NCBI RefSeq assembly: GCF_002295065.1
Contig: NZ_NSGG01000014.1
Span: forward strand, 142,498 to 206,497
Direction: 5' to 3'
Source of the DNA: Mesorhizobium sp. WSM3859
GTDB taxonomy: Bacteria; Pseudomonadota; Alphaproteobacteria; Rhizobiales; Rhizobiaceae
DNA: 64,000 bases
Part shown: one piece after another, positions 1 to 6,944 of the stretch
Layout of the letters: the number at the start of each line of letters is the position of its first letter
Numbering within the stretch: position 1 is the first letter of the stretch
Position numbers and translations under genes: made by a program
Notes under the pieces: generated by a model
Database searches by the model: none
Told to the model about the DNA's origin: nothing
What the model saw: only the letters and a program-made list of their open reading frames with translations

Positions 1-635
1 TTGCCGACGCCATCGGCCTCGAACGGTTCGCGGTTCTCGGCCATGACTGGGGCGCGCGTATCGCCTATCTGCTCGCGTCCGTCTTTCCGCAGCGGATAAC
101 ATGCTGCGCGGCGCTTTCACTGGGATGGCAACCTGGCCCTCCGTCGATGCCGCCTTTGGAGCAGGCGAAGGCCTTCTGGTATCAGTGGTTCATGGCGACC
201 GGGCGCGGCGAGGAGTTCGTGCGACAGCATGGTCACTCTTTCGCGCGCTTCCAGTGGGACAGCTGGAGCCCGCCAGGCTGGTTCGACGACGATCTGTTTG
301 AGCGTGTGGCCAAGTCTTTCGCAAATCCGGACTGGCCGGACGTGACGCTGCATTCCTATCGCGTGCGCTGGGGGGAGGCGGATCCCGACCCGCGCTATGC
401 TGAACTTGCGCGCAAGCAAGTTGAGGCGGAGGCCATCTCGGTGCCGACATTGGTCCTTCATGGCGACGACGATCGCGTCGTTCTGCCGGATTCGTCCAAA
501 GGCAAGGAGCCGTATTTTACGGCCGGTTATGAGCGTGTGCTCCTGCCGGGTGTCGGTCATTTCCCAACTCGAGAAGCGCCCGCACAGGTTCGGGAGGGAT
601 TGGAGAGATTCCTCGTCGAGTCCGGCAGGCAATAG
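1..635 (+). CDS. alpha/beta hydrolase, 5' end missing
   Basis: The gene enters from the left edge in the frame that starts at base 3 and ends with TAG at 633-635. The visible 210 residues hold the nucleophile elbow GHDWG near the start (bases 39-53), an acidic position in HGDDDRVV and a C-terminal histidine in GVGHFP, which together form the usual Asp-Asp-His triad. Aspartate rather than serine in the elbow points to the epoxide hydrolase/haloalkane dehalogenase branch of the fold. The substrate cannot be read from the sequence. An internal ATG at 147 would cut away the nucleophile, so it is not the real start. The N-terminal third, with the oxyanion HGxP loop, lies outside the window. Confidence 0.88.
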   Translation, partial: ADAIGLERFAVLGHDWGARIAYLLASVFPQRITCCAALSLGWQPGPPSMPPLEQAKAFWYQWFMATGRGEEFVRQHGHSFARFQWDSWSPPGWFDDDLFERVAKSFANPDWPDVTLHSYRVRWGEADPDPRYAELARKQVEAEAISVPTLVLHGDDDRVVLPDSSKGKEPYFTAGYERVLLPGVGHFPTREAPAQVREGLERFLVESGRQ

Positions 636-699
636 CCGGCGCCGACCTCGACGTTCGGGAAAGCTGCGTCGAGGGAAGTTCGCCGGTCCAGCGGACGGG

Positions 700-880
700 C
701 GAAGCAGGAACTTTTCTCCGTCGACCGCGGTCTGCCTGGTCATCGTGCAGTGGCTGTCGTCCGCGCTGGGCGGCTACGTCGCCGGGCGGCTTCGAACGAA
801 GCGGGTCAACGTCCGAGGTGTATTTCCGCGACATCGCGCATGGCTTCCTGGCCTGGGCCCTGGCCACGCGGCAAACCGAT
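700..880 (+). pseudogene. frameshifted remnant of a small membrane-protein gene
   Basis: Two adjacent plus-strand frames join into one plausible peptide. Bases 730-810 read VIVQWLSSALGGYVAGRLRT in frame 1. From 815 the frame shifts to 2 and reads EVYFRDIAHGFLAWALATR. I recall this GGYxAGRLRT plus EVYFRDxAHGFLAWA pattern from hypothetical membrane proteins of rhizobia, so the stretch is probably a decayed copy with a net frame change near 811-815. No start codon or ribosome site fits either half. The family assignment is from memory and unchecked. Confidence 0.45.
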
Positions 881-920
881 CTATCTCTTTGTTTTGTCGC
901 AATTTCCAGCTGGAAACCGC

Positions 921-2009
921 TCACACTTTTCCTGAAATTGCTCTAATGGCGCGAAGCGGGATGGCAGCCGTGAAATCGAGACCGCTCGGAGCGAACCGCA
1001 ACTCCACCGTCGCTCCAAGCTCGTAAGGCAAGGTCCGCTCGAGCACCTCGAAACCGAAGCCGCGCCGTTCGGTCCGTTTCAGATCGTGAACACCGCTTTC
1101 AGTCCAGATGAAGCGGAGCAGATCTTCCTCCAAACGCCATTCGATGTCGATGCGGCCAGTCCGGCTCGAGCTTGCAAGCGCCCCGTATTTCAACGCGTTG
1201 GTTGCCAATTCGTGGATGGCCAGGCCCATCGTCTCAGCAGCCTTGGGAGCGAGCGTCAACGGCGGGCCCTCGATCGTCAGGTTATCGCCCTCGCGGCCCC
1301 CGGCGGCGCGCAATTCGTCGGCGACGATCGATGCCAGGTTGATCTCGATCGACGGATGGCGTGTGATCGCCGCCTGCACGCGGGCGAAAGCGTTGATGCG
1401 ACCTTCCAGGTGAGCCGCGGCTTCATCAAGGGATTCGCTTTTCTCCATCGTACGCCGCACGATCGAGCGGATCACGGCCAGCGTGTTGCGCATATGATGC
1501 TGCAGTCCGGCGAAGCGAGCCTGCTGCTGTTCCTCGGCTTGTTTCTGTCGCGTGATGTCCTGGCCGACGCCACCGATATGAGCGACCTTTCCCGCCGCAT
1601 CGCGCATCGCAAAGCCGGAATCGCGCAGCCAGCGTATCTCGTTGTCGGCCGGCCGGCATATTCGGTATTCGAAGGTTGCACGTGCGCCGTCGCGTATGCG
1701 CTCGATCTGGCCCAGCACATGCTCGCGATCCTCGGGCACGATAAGGTCGATCCAGGTGGCGAAGTTGTCGCCGGCCAAGGCCTGTTCACGACTCATCCCG
1801 TAAATCGCCTCGAAGACAGGCGTCAGGTATTCCCACTGCAGCGTGTCGGCATTGCGGGCCCAGAGAACGTCCGAGGCGGCTTCGGCGAAATCCCGCAGGG
1901 TCTCGTCGCTCTCACGCAGTCGGGCTTCGACGCGCGCATGCTCACGCATGGTCGCCGTGACATCTGCCAGACCGCGTTCAAGCGGCTTGTTGGGCGGGCC
2001 CTTGGACAT
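921..2009 (-). CDS. PAS-domain HWE-family sensor histidine kinase
   Basis: This is a cytoplasmic sensor kinase of 362 residues with no membrane segment. Residues 37-155 form a PAS/PAC domain (ending GVGQDITRQ). A dimerisation/H-box LQHHMRNTLAVIR lies at 169-181, an N-box AIHELATNALKYG at 265-277, and WTE at 302-304. The histidine in the N-box and the W-x-E are the marks of the HWE kinase family. The start ATG at 2009 overlaps the stop of the upstream Crp-type gene (TAATG), so the two are translationally coupled. A much longer open frame continues upstream, but it only shadows the Crp gene. HWE kinases usually phosphorylate PhyR- or CheY-like regulators; the divergent receiver protein at 2862 is an obvious candidate partner. 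Confidence 0.9.
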   Translation of the reverse strand: MSKGPPNKPLERGLADVTATMREHARVEARLRESDETLRDFAEAASDVLWARNADTLQWEYLTPVFEAIYGMSREQALAGDNFATWIDLIVPEDREHVLGQIERIRDGARATFEYRICRPADNEIRWLRDSGFAMRDAAGKVAHIGGVGQDITRQKQAEEQQQARFAGLQHHMRNTLAVIRSIVRRTMEKSESLDEAAAHLEGRINAFARVQAAITRHPSIEINLASIVADELRAAGGREGDNLTIEGPPLTLAPKAAETMGLAIHELATNALKYGALASSSRTGRIDIEWRLEEDLLRFIWTESGVHDLKRTERRGFGFEVLERTLPYELGATVELRFAPSGLDFTAAIPLRAIRAISGKV

Positions 2010-2752
2010 TACTCCTCGTTGGCATCGAGATGCCTGCCCTCGCGATCGAGATGCAGATAATTGGGATTGAACAGCGCGACGTCCTGCAATGCCTGGAGAT
2101 TGGGAATGGTCAGTGTCCTGTCCTTCAGCACGATGAGGTTCGAAGCGCGCAGCTCCTGCAGCGTACGATTGACATGAACCGTCGACATGCCCAGCGTCTC
2201 GCCCAGTTCCGTCTGCGTCAACGGAAATTCGCAACTGCTGTCGCTTGTGCAGCCGGCTGCTTCCAGCCGGATGAACAGCTCGCACAACAGATGCGCCATC
2301 CGCTCGAGTGCATCGCGCTGGCCGAGATTGACCGTCCATTCGCGCTGGATCGCTGCCGCGACCAGCGATTCCCACCACAGCGCCTGAGTGATGCGCGGAT
2401 GTCCGATCATCATCTCGTCGAAGGCGGCGCGTGAAATCTCCGAGACCGCGACTGGCGTGATCGCGCCGATCGAGTGGTCCATTTCCTTGAGGATGAACAC
2501 GTTGAGATCGCACAGATCGCCGGGGAGGAAGAATGCAATGATCTGCCGGCGTCCGTCTTCGAGGGTCTTATAGCGGCAGGCCCAGCCCTCGTTGATCAGG
2601 TTGATGAATTCAGGTTTCTCGCCTTCGTGGATGATGTCTTCTCGCGCGGCGAAGCGCCGGACACGTTGCGCCGCAATTCTGACCAGCATCTCCTTGTCGG
2701 CCTGCGAAAGCCGCGTGAATTTCTCAAGCTTGCGGATCAGAGGTAGCCTCAT
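2009..2752 (-). CDS. Crp/Fnr-family transcriptional regulator
   Basis: The 247-residue protein has an N-terminal cyclic-nucleotide-binding-like beta barrel (roughly 20-125, with EDIIHEGEKPEFINLINEGWA and FFLPGDLCDL) and a C-terminal winged helix-turn-helix LTQTELGETLGMSTVHVNRT near 178-197. No Cys cluster for an Fnr-type iron-sulfur centre is present, so the signal is unknown. The ATG at 2752 is preferred because AGAGGA lies 5 bases before it; an in-frame GTG at 2779 lacks a good site. The gene is first in a two-gene unit with the HWE kinase and is divergent from the receiver gene at 2862. Confidence 0.88.
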   Translation of the reverse strand: MRLPLIRKLEKFTRLSQADKEMLVRIAAQRVRRFAAREDIIHEGEKPEFINLINEGWACRYKTLEDGRRQIIAFFLPGDLCDLNVFILKEMDHSIGAITPVAVSEISRAAFDEMMIGHPRITQALWWESLVAAAIQREWTVNLGQRDALERMAHLLCELFIRLEAAGCTSDSSCEFPLTQTELGETLGMSTVHVNRTLQELRASNLIVLKDRTLTIPNLQALQDVALFNPNYLHLDREGRHLDANEE

Positions 2753-2861
2753 CCCAGTCCTCTTGATCCCGTGATACACACTATGATGCGACGACGACCT
2801 TACCTATGTTAATGTCGGACTGCGTAAGACGTTTCAAATGGCTGCCTTCGGGAGGCTTGCC

Positions 2862-3248
2862 ATGGATGAGAAAGTCGCCGGCGCTCGTGTTCTGGTCATG
2901 GAAGACGAGTATTTTCTGGCTGAGGATATCACAAAAGCCCTCTCGGGGCTCGGTCTGACGGTCATCGGTCCCTTCGCGACCAGTGACCAGGCCTTGAATT
3001 CCCTTGACCTGGGCGGCGTCGACGCCGCCATACTTGATCTCGATCTGGCCGGCGCCATCGACTTTGCCGTGGCGGACGCGCTATTGGCCAGGCGGCTTCC
3101 GTTTGTGTTCGCCACCGGCTATGACGCCACCGCCATTCCGCCACGCTTTGCCGAGATCCGCAGTTTCGAAAAACCTTGCGACGCAACAGAACTGGCGCGC
3201 CACCTTCTGGACGTGACGCGCAAGTCGCTGCCGATCGATAGTGGTTGA
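2862..3248 (+). CDS. single-domain response regulator (receiver only)
   Basis: The whole 128-residue protein is one receiver domain: an acidic pocket at E14-D15 (VMEDEYF), the likely phospho-acceptor D59 in AAILDLDL, a switch threonine-like position in FATGYD and the conserved lysine K104 in FEKP. It has no output domain, so it probably works as a phosphate shuttle or sink, or by protein contact. ATG 2862 is chosen because GGGAGG stands 6 bases upstream; an ATG at 2838 has no ribosome site. It is divergent from the Crp/HWE kinase pair, an arrangement that suggests one signalling module. Confidence 0.88.
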   Translation: MDEKVAGARVLVMEDEYFLAEDITKALSGLGLTVIGPFATSDQALNSLDLGGVDAAILDLDLAGAIDFAVADALLARRLPFVFATGYDATAIPPRFAEIRSFEKPCDATELARHLLDVTRKSLPIDSG

Positions 3249-3255
3249 TACCGGA

Positions 3256-3474
3256 CTAGACGCTCATCAAATCGAAGCTCACGGCATGGCCGTGCTTGAC
3301 CGCCGATCGCGCGATCATGTTGCTCAATTGAGGGCTCTCAACCGAGCAGTCCGGCATCACGGTCAGGATCGCTCTGGTTGCCGCGGCCACAGACACCGGA
3401 GATCGGTGAGGGGAACGCGTTTCCATATAGTGGTCGATAAGTTCGTTCAGACGCACAGGATGATATTTGATCAC
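3256..3474 (-). CDS. small hypothetical protein, GTG start
   Basis: A 72-residue protein that I do not recognise. It reads MIKYHPVRLNELIDHYMETR at the start and ends HAVSFDLMSV. GTG at 3474 is preceded by GGAGG with 7 bases of spacing, which supports this start over longer versions. It has one central hydrophobic stretch (AAATRAILTVMP), too short for a sure membrane helix. It lies tail to tail with the receiver gene, 7 bases away. Function unknown. Confidence 0.55.
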   Translation of the reverse strand: MIKYHPVRLNELIDHYMETRSPHRSPVSVAAATRAILTVMPDCSVESPQLSNMIARSAVKHGHAVSFDLMSV

Positions 3475-3845
3475 GCCGCAACCTCCCTTAGCGCGCTCTT
3501 GTCGTTCTTTCAGTTGATAATTGCGCCCTGCCTCGCGGCCACGCATTAACCCATGAAAAAGAGACGAAAATTTTTATGAGCTTCTGAGCGGTCAGGACCC
3601 GATCGGAAGAAAGGGCCCGCCTCGCCTGGGGGTAGAGTTAGGCGGGCCCTCCGGCTCTCTTCGGTTGCCACCATCTTGTAAGCCAGGGCCGAAATTTATC
3701 CGAGCCTGGAAAGAGTCGCTTTAACCTGCGTTATTGTCGGCGACCTGCGCCGGGCGCAGATATCTTCAGCGTCACCCGGCGGACCCGCTTGAATGGCGCC
3801 TGGGATCGCCCGCGAGGCGCTCAGCCACGCAATAAGAAGAACAAA
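3475..3845. other. intergenic region with one strong hairpin
   Basis: No convincing gene was seen in these 371 bases. The only structure noticed is the 11-bp inverted repeat at 3612-3650, listed separately. No EcfG-type box was found here. Confidence 0.5.
3612..3650. terminator. 11-bp perfect hairpin, possible terminator
   Basis: AGGGCCCGCCT at 3612-3622 is the exact reverse complement of 3640-3650, with a 17-base loop. On the minus strand the stem is followed by a short T-rich run (TTCTTTCC), on the plus strand by none. No gene ends just before it on either strand, so it may end a small untranslated transcript or simply be a structured spacer. Confidence 0.4.
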
Positions 3846-4061
3846 ATGGTCACCGCTCCCAATGGCTATGACTTTTCCGACATCAAGGCTGTTGCGCGCG
3901 AGCTCGTGCAGTCCGATCCGTCCGTGTCGATAGAGGACATAGTCCGGTCGCTTTACGAAGATCTCTATGAAGGCGAACCCTGCCCGCCGGCGTTGATTGA
4001 AGCCGTCAAGCAAGCGTTGCACCACCCGGCCAGCGGGCAAACAGACACAGGTGGTACCTGA
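3846..4061 (+). CDS. small hypothetical protein (71 residues)
   Basis: A short acidic protein reading MVTAPNGYDFSDIKAVAREL, followed by a helical segment with SIEDIVRSLYEDLYEG and ALIEAVKQAL. The composition and codon choice look like a real gene of this genome. The ATG at 3846 has a weak AGAAG site upstream; a start at 3789 would add a basic tail that looks non-coding. I do not recognise the family. A minus-strand frame over the same bases (3696-4040) looks less protein-like. Confidence 0.5.
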   Translation: MVTAPNGYDFSDIKAVARELVQSDPSVSIEDIVRSLYEDLYEGEPCPPALIEAVKQALHHPASGQTDTGGT

Positions 4062-4142
4062 TGGGCGCCGCTCTTGTCCGCTCTGAGCTGCATCGGCCGC
4101 TGAGAGTTATCATGGCAGTGCTGGAGATCGGCTGAAGGGAAC

Positions 4143-4397
4143 ATGCGGCTTGCCCCGGTGTTTGGCATCATGGATGATCTGCGTTCGCATCGCATCCAGC
4201 TCGACCTGGAACATCTTCTCCAAACCCGCCGACGCGCGGAGCGTCTGATCGGCGAAACCGGTTCGGCTATCGCCAGAAGTCGGATTTTGTTGCGGCAATC
4301 CCGACTGTTGCTGGCTAAAATCGGGCGGGACAGAAGCCTTTATCCGCCTTGGCAAAATGCTCAAGGCGCCCGGCCAGAAGCGCGCAGCCAGAAATAG
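4143..4397 (+). CDS. small hypothetical helical protein (84 residues)
   Basis: GAAGGG sits 3 bases before ATG 4143, giving an 84-residue basic protein. The central part (LDLEHLLQTRRRAERLIGET, then IARSRILLRQSRLLLAKIGRD) should be helical and amphipathic, possibly a coiled coil. I do not recognise a family. It ends 2 bases before the convergent DUF982 gene. Confidence 0.45.
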   Translation: MRLAPVFGIMDDLRSHRIQLDLEHLLQTRRRAERLIGETGSAIARSRILLRQSRLLLAKIGRDRSLYPPWQNAQGARPEARSQK

Positions 4398-4399
4398 CG

Positions 4400-4717
4400 T
4401 CAGGCTTGGTCGCCCAGGAAAATCCTGGCGTCCTTTGCGGCGTCTACGAAAGCCTGGCGCGCCACGCGTGGCGGCTTCTCGTCCCGCAGCACCGCAAGGC
4501 ACGCCCTGATGGCGTGGTGCCGGGCTCGGGAGTTGGGCTTCGGCCAGGTATGCAGAAGGACGTCGGCCGCATCCAGCACAGTGACCACCACCCGATCACG
4601 ATCGATCCGGCCGGGCTGCACGATAACCGGTTTGCGAAAACGTTTGATGCGTTTTGAGCGCATGATCGCTTTGCCGCTGACCATTCGCCCAAAGAGAAGT
4701 TCAATCGCCGCCGCCAT
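4400..4717 (-). CDS. DUF982-family protein
   Basis: The 105-residue protein shows the pattern of the DUF982 family, which is common in rhizobia: a beta region VVVTVLDAADVLLHTWP, then an A-R-x-A-C-x-A-V-L segment, then ARQAFVDAAKDARIFLGD at the end. The function of the family is unknown. ATG 4717 is used; the frame also offers TTG at 4720 and 4723, and later ATGs would fit the usual family length of 75-90 residues better. An 11-bp inverted repeat (4721-4766) lies directly upstream, and a weaker EcfG-type box (4883-4908) lies about 165 bases upstream. Confidence 0.7.
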   Translation of the reverse strand: MAAAIELLFGRMVSGKAIMRSKRIKRFRKPVIVQPGRIDRDRVVVTVLDAADVLLHTWPKPNSRARHHAIRACLAVLRDEKPPRVARQAFVDAAKDARIFLGDQA

Positions 4718-4720
4718 CAA

Positions 4721-4766
4721 CAACCTATGTTAAGGCGGCGGCGCAATCATCGTGCAACATAGGTTG
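4721..4766. repeat. 11-bp inverted repeat upstream of the DUF982 gene
   Basis: CAACCTATGTT at 4721-4731 is mirrored by AACATAGGTTG at 4756-4766 with 24 bases between. It lies just upstream of the DUF982 start codon, so it could be an operator or a leader hairpin. A related half site ACCTATGTTAA occurs between the Crp and receiver genes near 2802. Confidence 0.35.
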
Positions 4767-4882
4767 GCCTTTGTCCCCTCACTTAGGCCGGGCCCGGCCT
4801 GCAATCCTGTGTCACGGAGGAAAACGCAGGTCGGGCTTCATCCGTACGGGTCATCGCGAGCGGTCAGCGTGCTCAAGCCACC

Positions 4883-4908
4883 AACGACTGATGTGCGGTC
4901 TCCGTTCC
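4883..4908 (-). promoter_or_regulatory. possible EcfG-type promoter, 18-base spacer
   Basis: On the minus strand GGAAC (4908-4904) is followed after 18 bases by GTT (4885-4883). The spacer is one base longer than in the better boxes of this window, and the next minus-strand start (4717) is about 165 bases away, so the call is weak. It lies back to back with the plus-strand box at 4915. Confidence 0.25.
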
Positions 4909-4914
4909 AACAGC

Positions 4915-4939
4915 GGAACATTTGAACCCTTCGTTGGTT
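4915..4939 (+). promoter_or_regulatory. EcfG/RpoE2-type promoter before the 53-residue membrane protein
   Basis: GGAAC at 4915-4919 and GTT at 4937-4939 are separated by 17 bases, matching the known EcfG consensus of alphaproteobacteria. The box is 60 bases upstream of ATG 5000. The bases following GTT (GTTAGCGCAC) are the same as after the box at 10700, which strengthens both. Confidence 0.6.
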
Positions 4940-4999
4940 AGCGCACCACCGGCGCCTCTGCTTGCGGGAGCACAACCTTCGATCCGGGAAGGAAGATCG

Positions 5000-5161
5000 A
5001 TGTCAGGCACCGTCTTGTGGTTCATCGTCGTCGCGGGCGGTCCCCTCATTCTTCTGCTCGCGATCATCTATGTGCTCGCCACACGCCGCAGCCGCGGACC
5101 GGCAGAGCAGCGCGAGAGCGACCGGGCGGTCGAACGCCTGTACCGGGAGGAAGGCGACTAG
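5000..5161 (+). CDS. small single-pass membrane protein (53 residues)
   Basis: ATG 5000 follows GGAAGGA with good spacing. The product has one clear hydrophobic helix (residues about 5-27: VLWFIVVAGGPLILLLAIIY) and then a charged cytoplasmic tail rich in Arg and Glu ending LYREEGD. A longer version from 4922 has no ribosome site. The EcfG-type box upstream suggests stress induction. Function unknown; rhizobial genomes carry many such tiny stress-induced membrane proteins. Confidence 0.65.
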   Translation: MSGTVLWFIVVAGGPLILLLAIIYVLATRRSRGPAEQRESDRAVERLYREEGD

Positions 5162-5208
5162 CCCTCCGTCCTGGCGAAGCTCGTCACAAAAAGCGTGACG
5201 TAGAGCGC

Positions 5209-5233
5209 GGAACAACGCCGGTTTGCCGCTGTT
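5209..5233 (+). promoter_or_regulatory. EcfG/RpoE2-type promoter before the nucleotidyltransferase
   Basis: GGAAC at 5209-5213, 17 bases, then GTT at 5231-5233. Transcription would start near 5240, only a few bases before the first ATG (5243). Either the mRNA is nearly leaderless or translation starts at a later ATG (5249 or 5279). Confidence 0.6.
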
Positions 5234-5242
5234 TATCGAAAC

Positions 5243-6085
5243 ATGGGAATGAAGATCAAAAGCCGTAGCAAACGGTTGATGGCCAACGACGAGTTGCCCG
5301 GAGTGCTGGCGACGCTGCCGGTGATCGATGCGAAGGCGGAGCCGACGCTGAAGAGCGCGGAGGCGGAAGCTTTCTACACGCATGCGATCCGCGAGCTCGC
5401 CGCCACCGACGTTCCCTTTCTGGTTGCCGGGACCTATGCCGTCAGCGCCTATACCGGCGTCGTGCGCCAGACCAAGGACCTCGACATCTTCTGCAAACCA
5501 GGCGATTGCCCGCGCATCCTCACCCATTTCAAGGATATCGGCTACGCCATAGAAATCGAGGACGACCGCTGGCTGGGCAAGGTCTTCGAAGGCCCGCATT
5601 TCTTCGACGTGATCTTTGCTTCCGCCAACGGGACCATGCACGTAGAGGACCAGTGGCTGGAGCATGCCCGCCAGGTCGAGTTGCTGGGCAGCCGGGTCAG
5701 GATCATCGGCCCGACCGAGCTTATCTGGTCGAAATGCTTCATCCAGGACAGGGGCCGGCATGACGGCGCCGACATCGCCCATACCATCCTCAAGGCGCAT
5801 GAGCAGATCGACTGGCAAAGATTGCTCTCCTATCTCGACACCCACTGGGAGGTGCTCTTGATGCAATTACTGAATTTCAGATGGATCTATCCCAGCGAAC
5901 GCGACCACATTCCCGACTGGCTGCTTGACAATCTGCTCGACCGGCTCGCCAGGCAGCGGCAACTCCCTGCGCCGCGGATGAAGATCTGCCGCGGCCGGCT
6001 GCTATCGCAGGTCGACTACGAGATCGACGTCAAGGAATGGGGCTTCGCAGGCGTCGGCGGCGTTGGAGAATTCCGCGATGGCTGA
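5243..6085 (+). CDS. nucleotidyltransferase-fold protein
   Basis: A 280-residue protein with the core of the nucleotidyltransferase superfamily near residues 58-86: FLVAGTYAVSAYTG stands where such enzymes have the GG/GS motif, and TKDLDIFC holds the D-x-D metal pair. Residues 110-170 resemble the rest of the fold (FFDVIFASANG, then VRIIGPTELIWSKCFIQDRGRHDGADI). The substrate, whether nucleotide, tRNA, protein or antibiotic, cannot be told. The stop codon overlaps the ATG of the metallophosphoesterase by 8 bases, so the two are made together. The start is uncertain: the EcfG-type box at 5209-5233 would favour ATG 5279 (MANDELPG) unless the message is leaderless. Confidence 0.75.
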   Translation: MGMKIKSRSKRLMANDELPGVLATLPVIDAKAEPTLKSAEAEAFYTHAIRELAATDVPFLVAGTYAVSAYTGVVRQTKDLDIFCKPGDCPRILTHFKDIGYAIEIEDDRWLGKVFEGPHFFDVIFASANGTMHVEDQWLEHARQVELLGSRVRIIGPTELIWSKCFIQDRGRHDGADIAHTILKAHEQIDWQRLLSYLDTHWEVLLMQLLNFRWIYPSERDHIPDWLLDNLLDRLARQRQLPAPRMKICRGRLLSQVDYEIDVKEWGFAGVGGVGEFRDG

Positions 6086-6827
6086 ACAAAACAAGACGGG
6101 CCGCAAACCGAACGGCAACGGCAAGGTCAAGATCGCCGCGATGGGCGATCTTCATGTTCAGGAAGATGCGCAGACTTCCTACCGCGACCTTTTCGGCGAG
6201 GTTTCCCGCGAAGCCGACATCTTGGTGCTTACCGGAGACCTCACCAATCTCGGTAAGCCGAAGGAGGCCGAGCTTCTCGCGGAGGATTTGCGCGCCTGCT
6301 CAATTCCCGTGGTCGCGGTGCTCGGCAACCATGACTACGAATCCGGCTGCGTCGACCAGATCGCGGCGACGCTCCGCCAGGCAGGCGTTTATCTCCTGGA
6401 TGGGCAGGCGACGGAGCTGATGGAAGTCGGCTTTGTCGGCGTCAAGGGTTTTGTCGGCGGCTTCGGCTCGAGGATGCTTGGCTCTTTCGGCGAGCCGGCG
6501 ATCAAGGCCATGGTGGCCGAAAGCGTCAACGAGGCGATGCGGCTCGAGAACGCCATGCGGCAGGTCCGCGCCAAGCGCACGCTGGTTGTGCTTCACTATG
6601 CGCCGATCGCGGAGACGGTCGCTGGCGAGCCGCCGGAAATCTTTCCGTTCCTCGGGTCATCCCGGCTTGCGGAAACGATCGACCGGTTCAAGGTGAGCGC
6701 GGTCGTGCACGGCCATGCCCATCGTGGCACTTTCGAAGGCCAGACCCCCGGCGGCGCCAAAGTCTACAACGTCGCCATGCACATCACGAAGCCAACGGGC
6801 CGGCCCTACGCGCTGCTGGAAATCTGA
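6078..6827 (+). CDS. calcineurin-like metallophosphoesterase
   Basis: The 249-residue protein contains the full set of two-metal phosphoesterase motifs in order: GDLH (near 23), GDLTN (near 58), GNHDYE (near 83), a histidine in LHYAPIAE and GHAHRG near the end. It has no signal peptide, so it should act in the cytoplasm. GGAGAA precedes ATG 6078. The gene overlaps the upstream nucleotidyltransferase, and such conserved coupling suggests that one enzyme adds and the other removes a nucleotide or phosphate group, though the sequence does not show this. A palindromic repeat follows the stop codon. Confidence 0.85.
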   Translation: MAEQNKTGRKPNGNGKVKIAAMGDLHVQEDAQTSYRDLFGEVSREADILVLTGDLTNLGKPKEAELLAEDLRACSIPVVAVLGNHDYESGCVDQIAATLRQAGVYLLDGQATELMEVGFVGVKGFVGGFGSRMLGSFGEPAIKAMVAESVNEAMRLENAMRQVRAKRTLVVLHYAPIAETVAGEPPEIFPFLGSSRLAETIDRFKVSAVVHGHAHRGTFEGQTPGGAKVYNVAMHITKPTGRPYALLEI

Positions 6828-6840
6828 ACCGGTTGGCTCT

Positions 6841-6944
6841 TAAAGCGCGTCGCGTCGAAACGGATTCGCGCGACGCGCTTTAAGTCTTTGTTTTTGATGC
6901 ATGTCGTTCTCCCAAAACCGCTGCGCGCTTTGGGCGACATGCAT
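6841..6944. repeat. rhizobial palindromic mosaic repeat (RIME-like)
   Basis: Two palindromes stand side by side. The first pairs TAAAGCGCGTCGCG (6841-6854) with its complement at 6869-6882. The second pairs ATGCATGTCG (6899-6908 region) with CGACATGCAT (6935-6944) and has CCCAAA/TTTGGG inside. I recall very similar elements in many intergenic sites of Mesorhizobium and its relatives. Its right end runs into the stop codon of the acidic protein gene. A 16-base piece of the first palindrome recurs at 29516-29531. Confidence 0.7.

Noticed and set aside
1086..2060. Long plus-strand frame of 324 residues opposite the HWE kinase
   Set aside because: Complement shadow of the kinase gene with no recognisable motif and no ribosome site.
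2010..2513. Upstream extension of the HWE kinase frame to 2513
   Set aside because: It lies entirely over the Crp-type gene in another frame and has an arginine/glutamine-rich, non-protein-like composition. The TAATG overlap at 2009 gives a natural start.
3696..4040. Minus-strand frame of 114 residues opposite the 71-residue protein
   Set aside because: The plus-strand product looks more protein-like. The hairpin downstream of this frame is suggestive but not enough.
5003..5866. Minus-strand frame of 287 residues opposite the nucleotidyltransferase
   Set aside because: Shadow of a gene with clear nucleotidyltransferase motifs.
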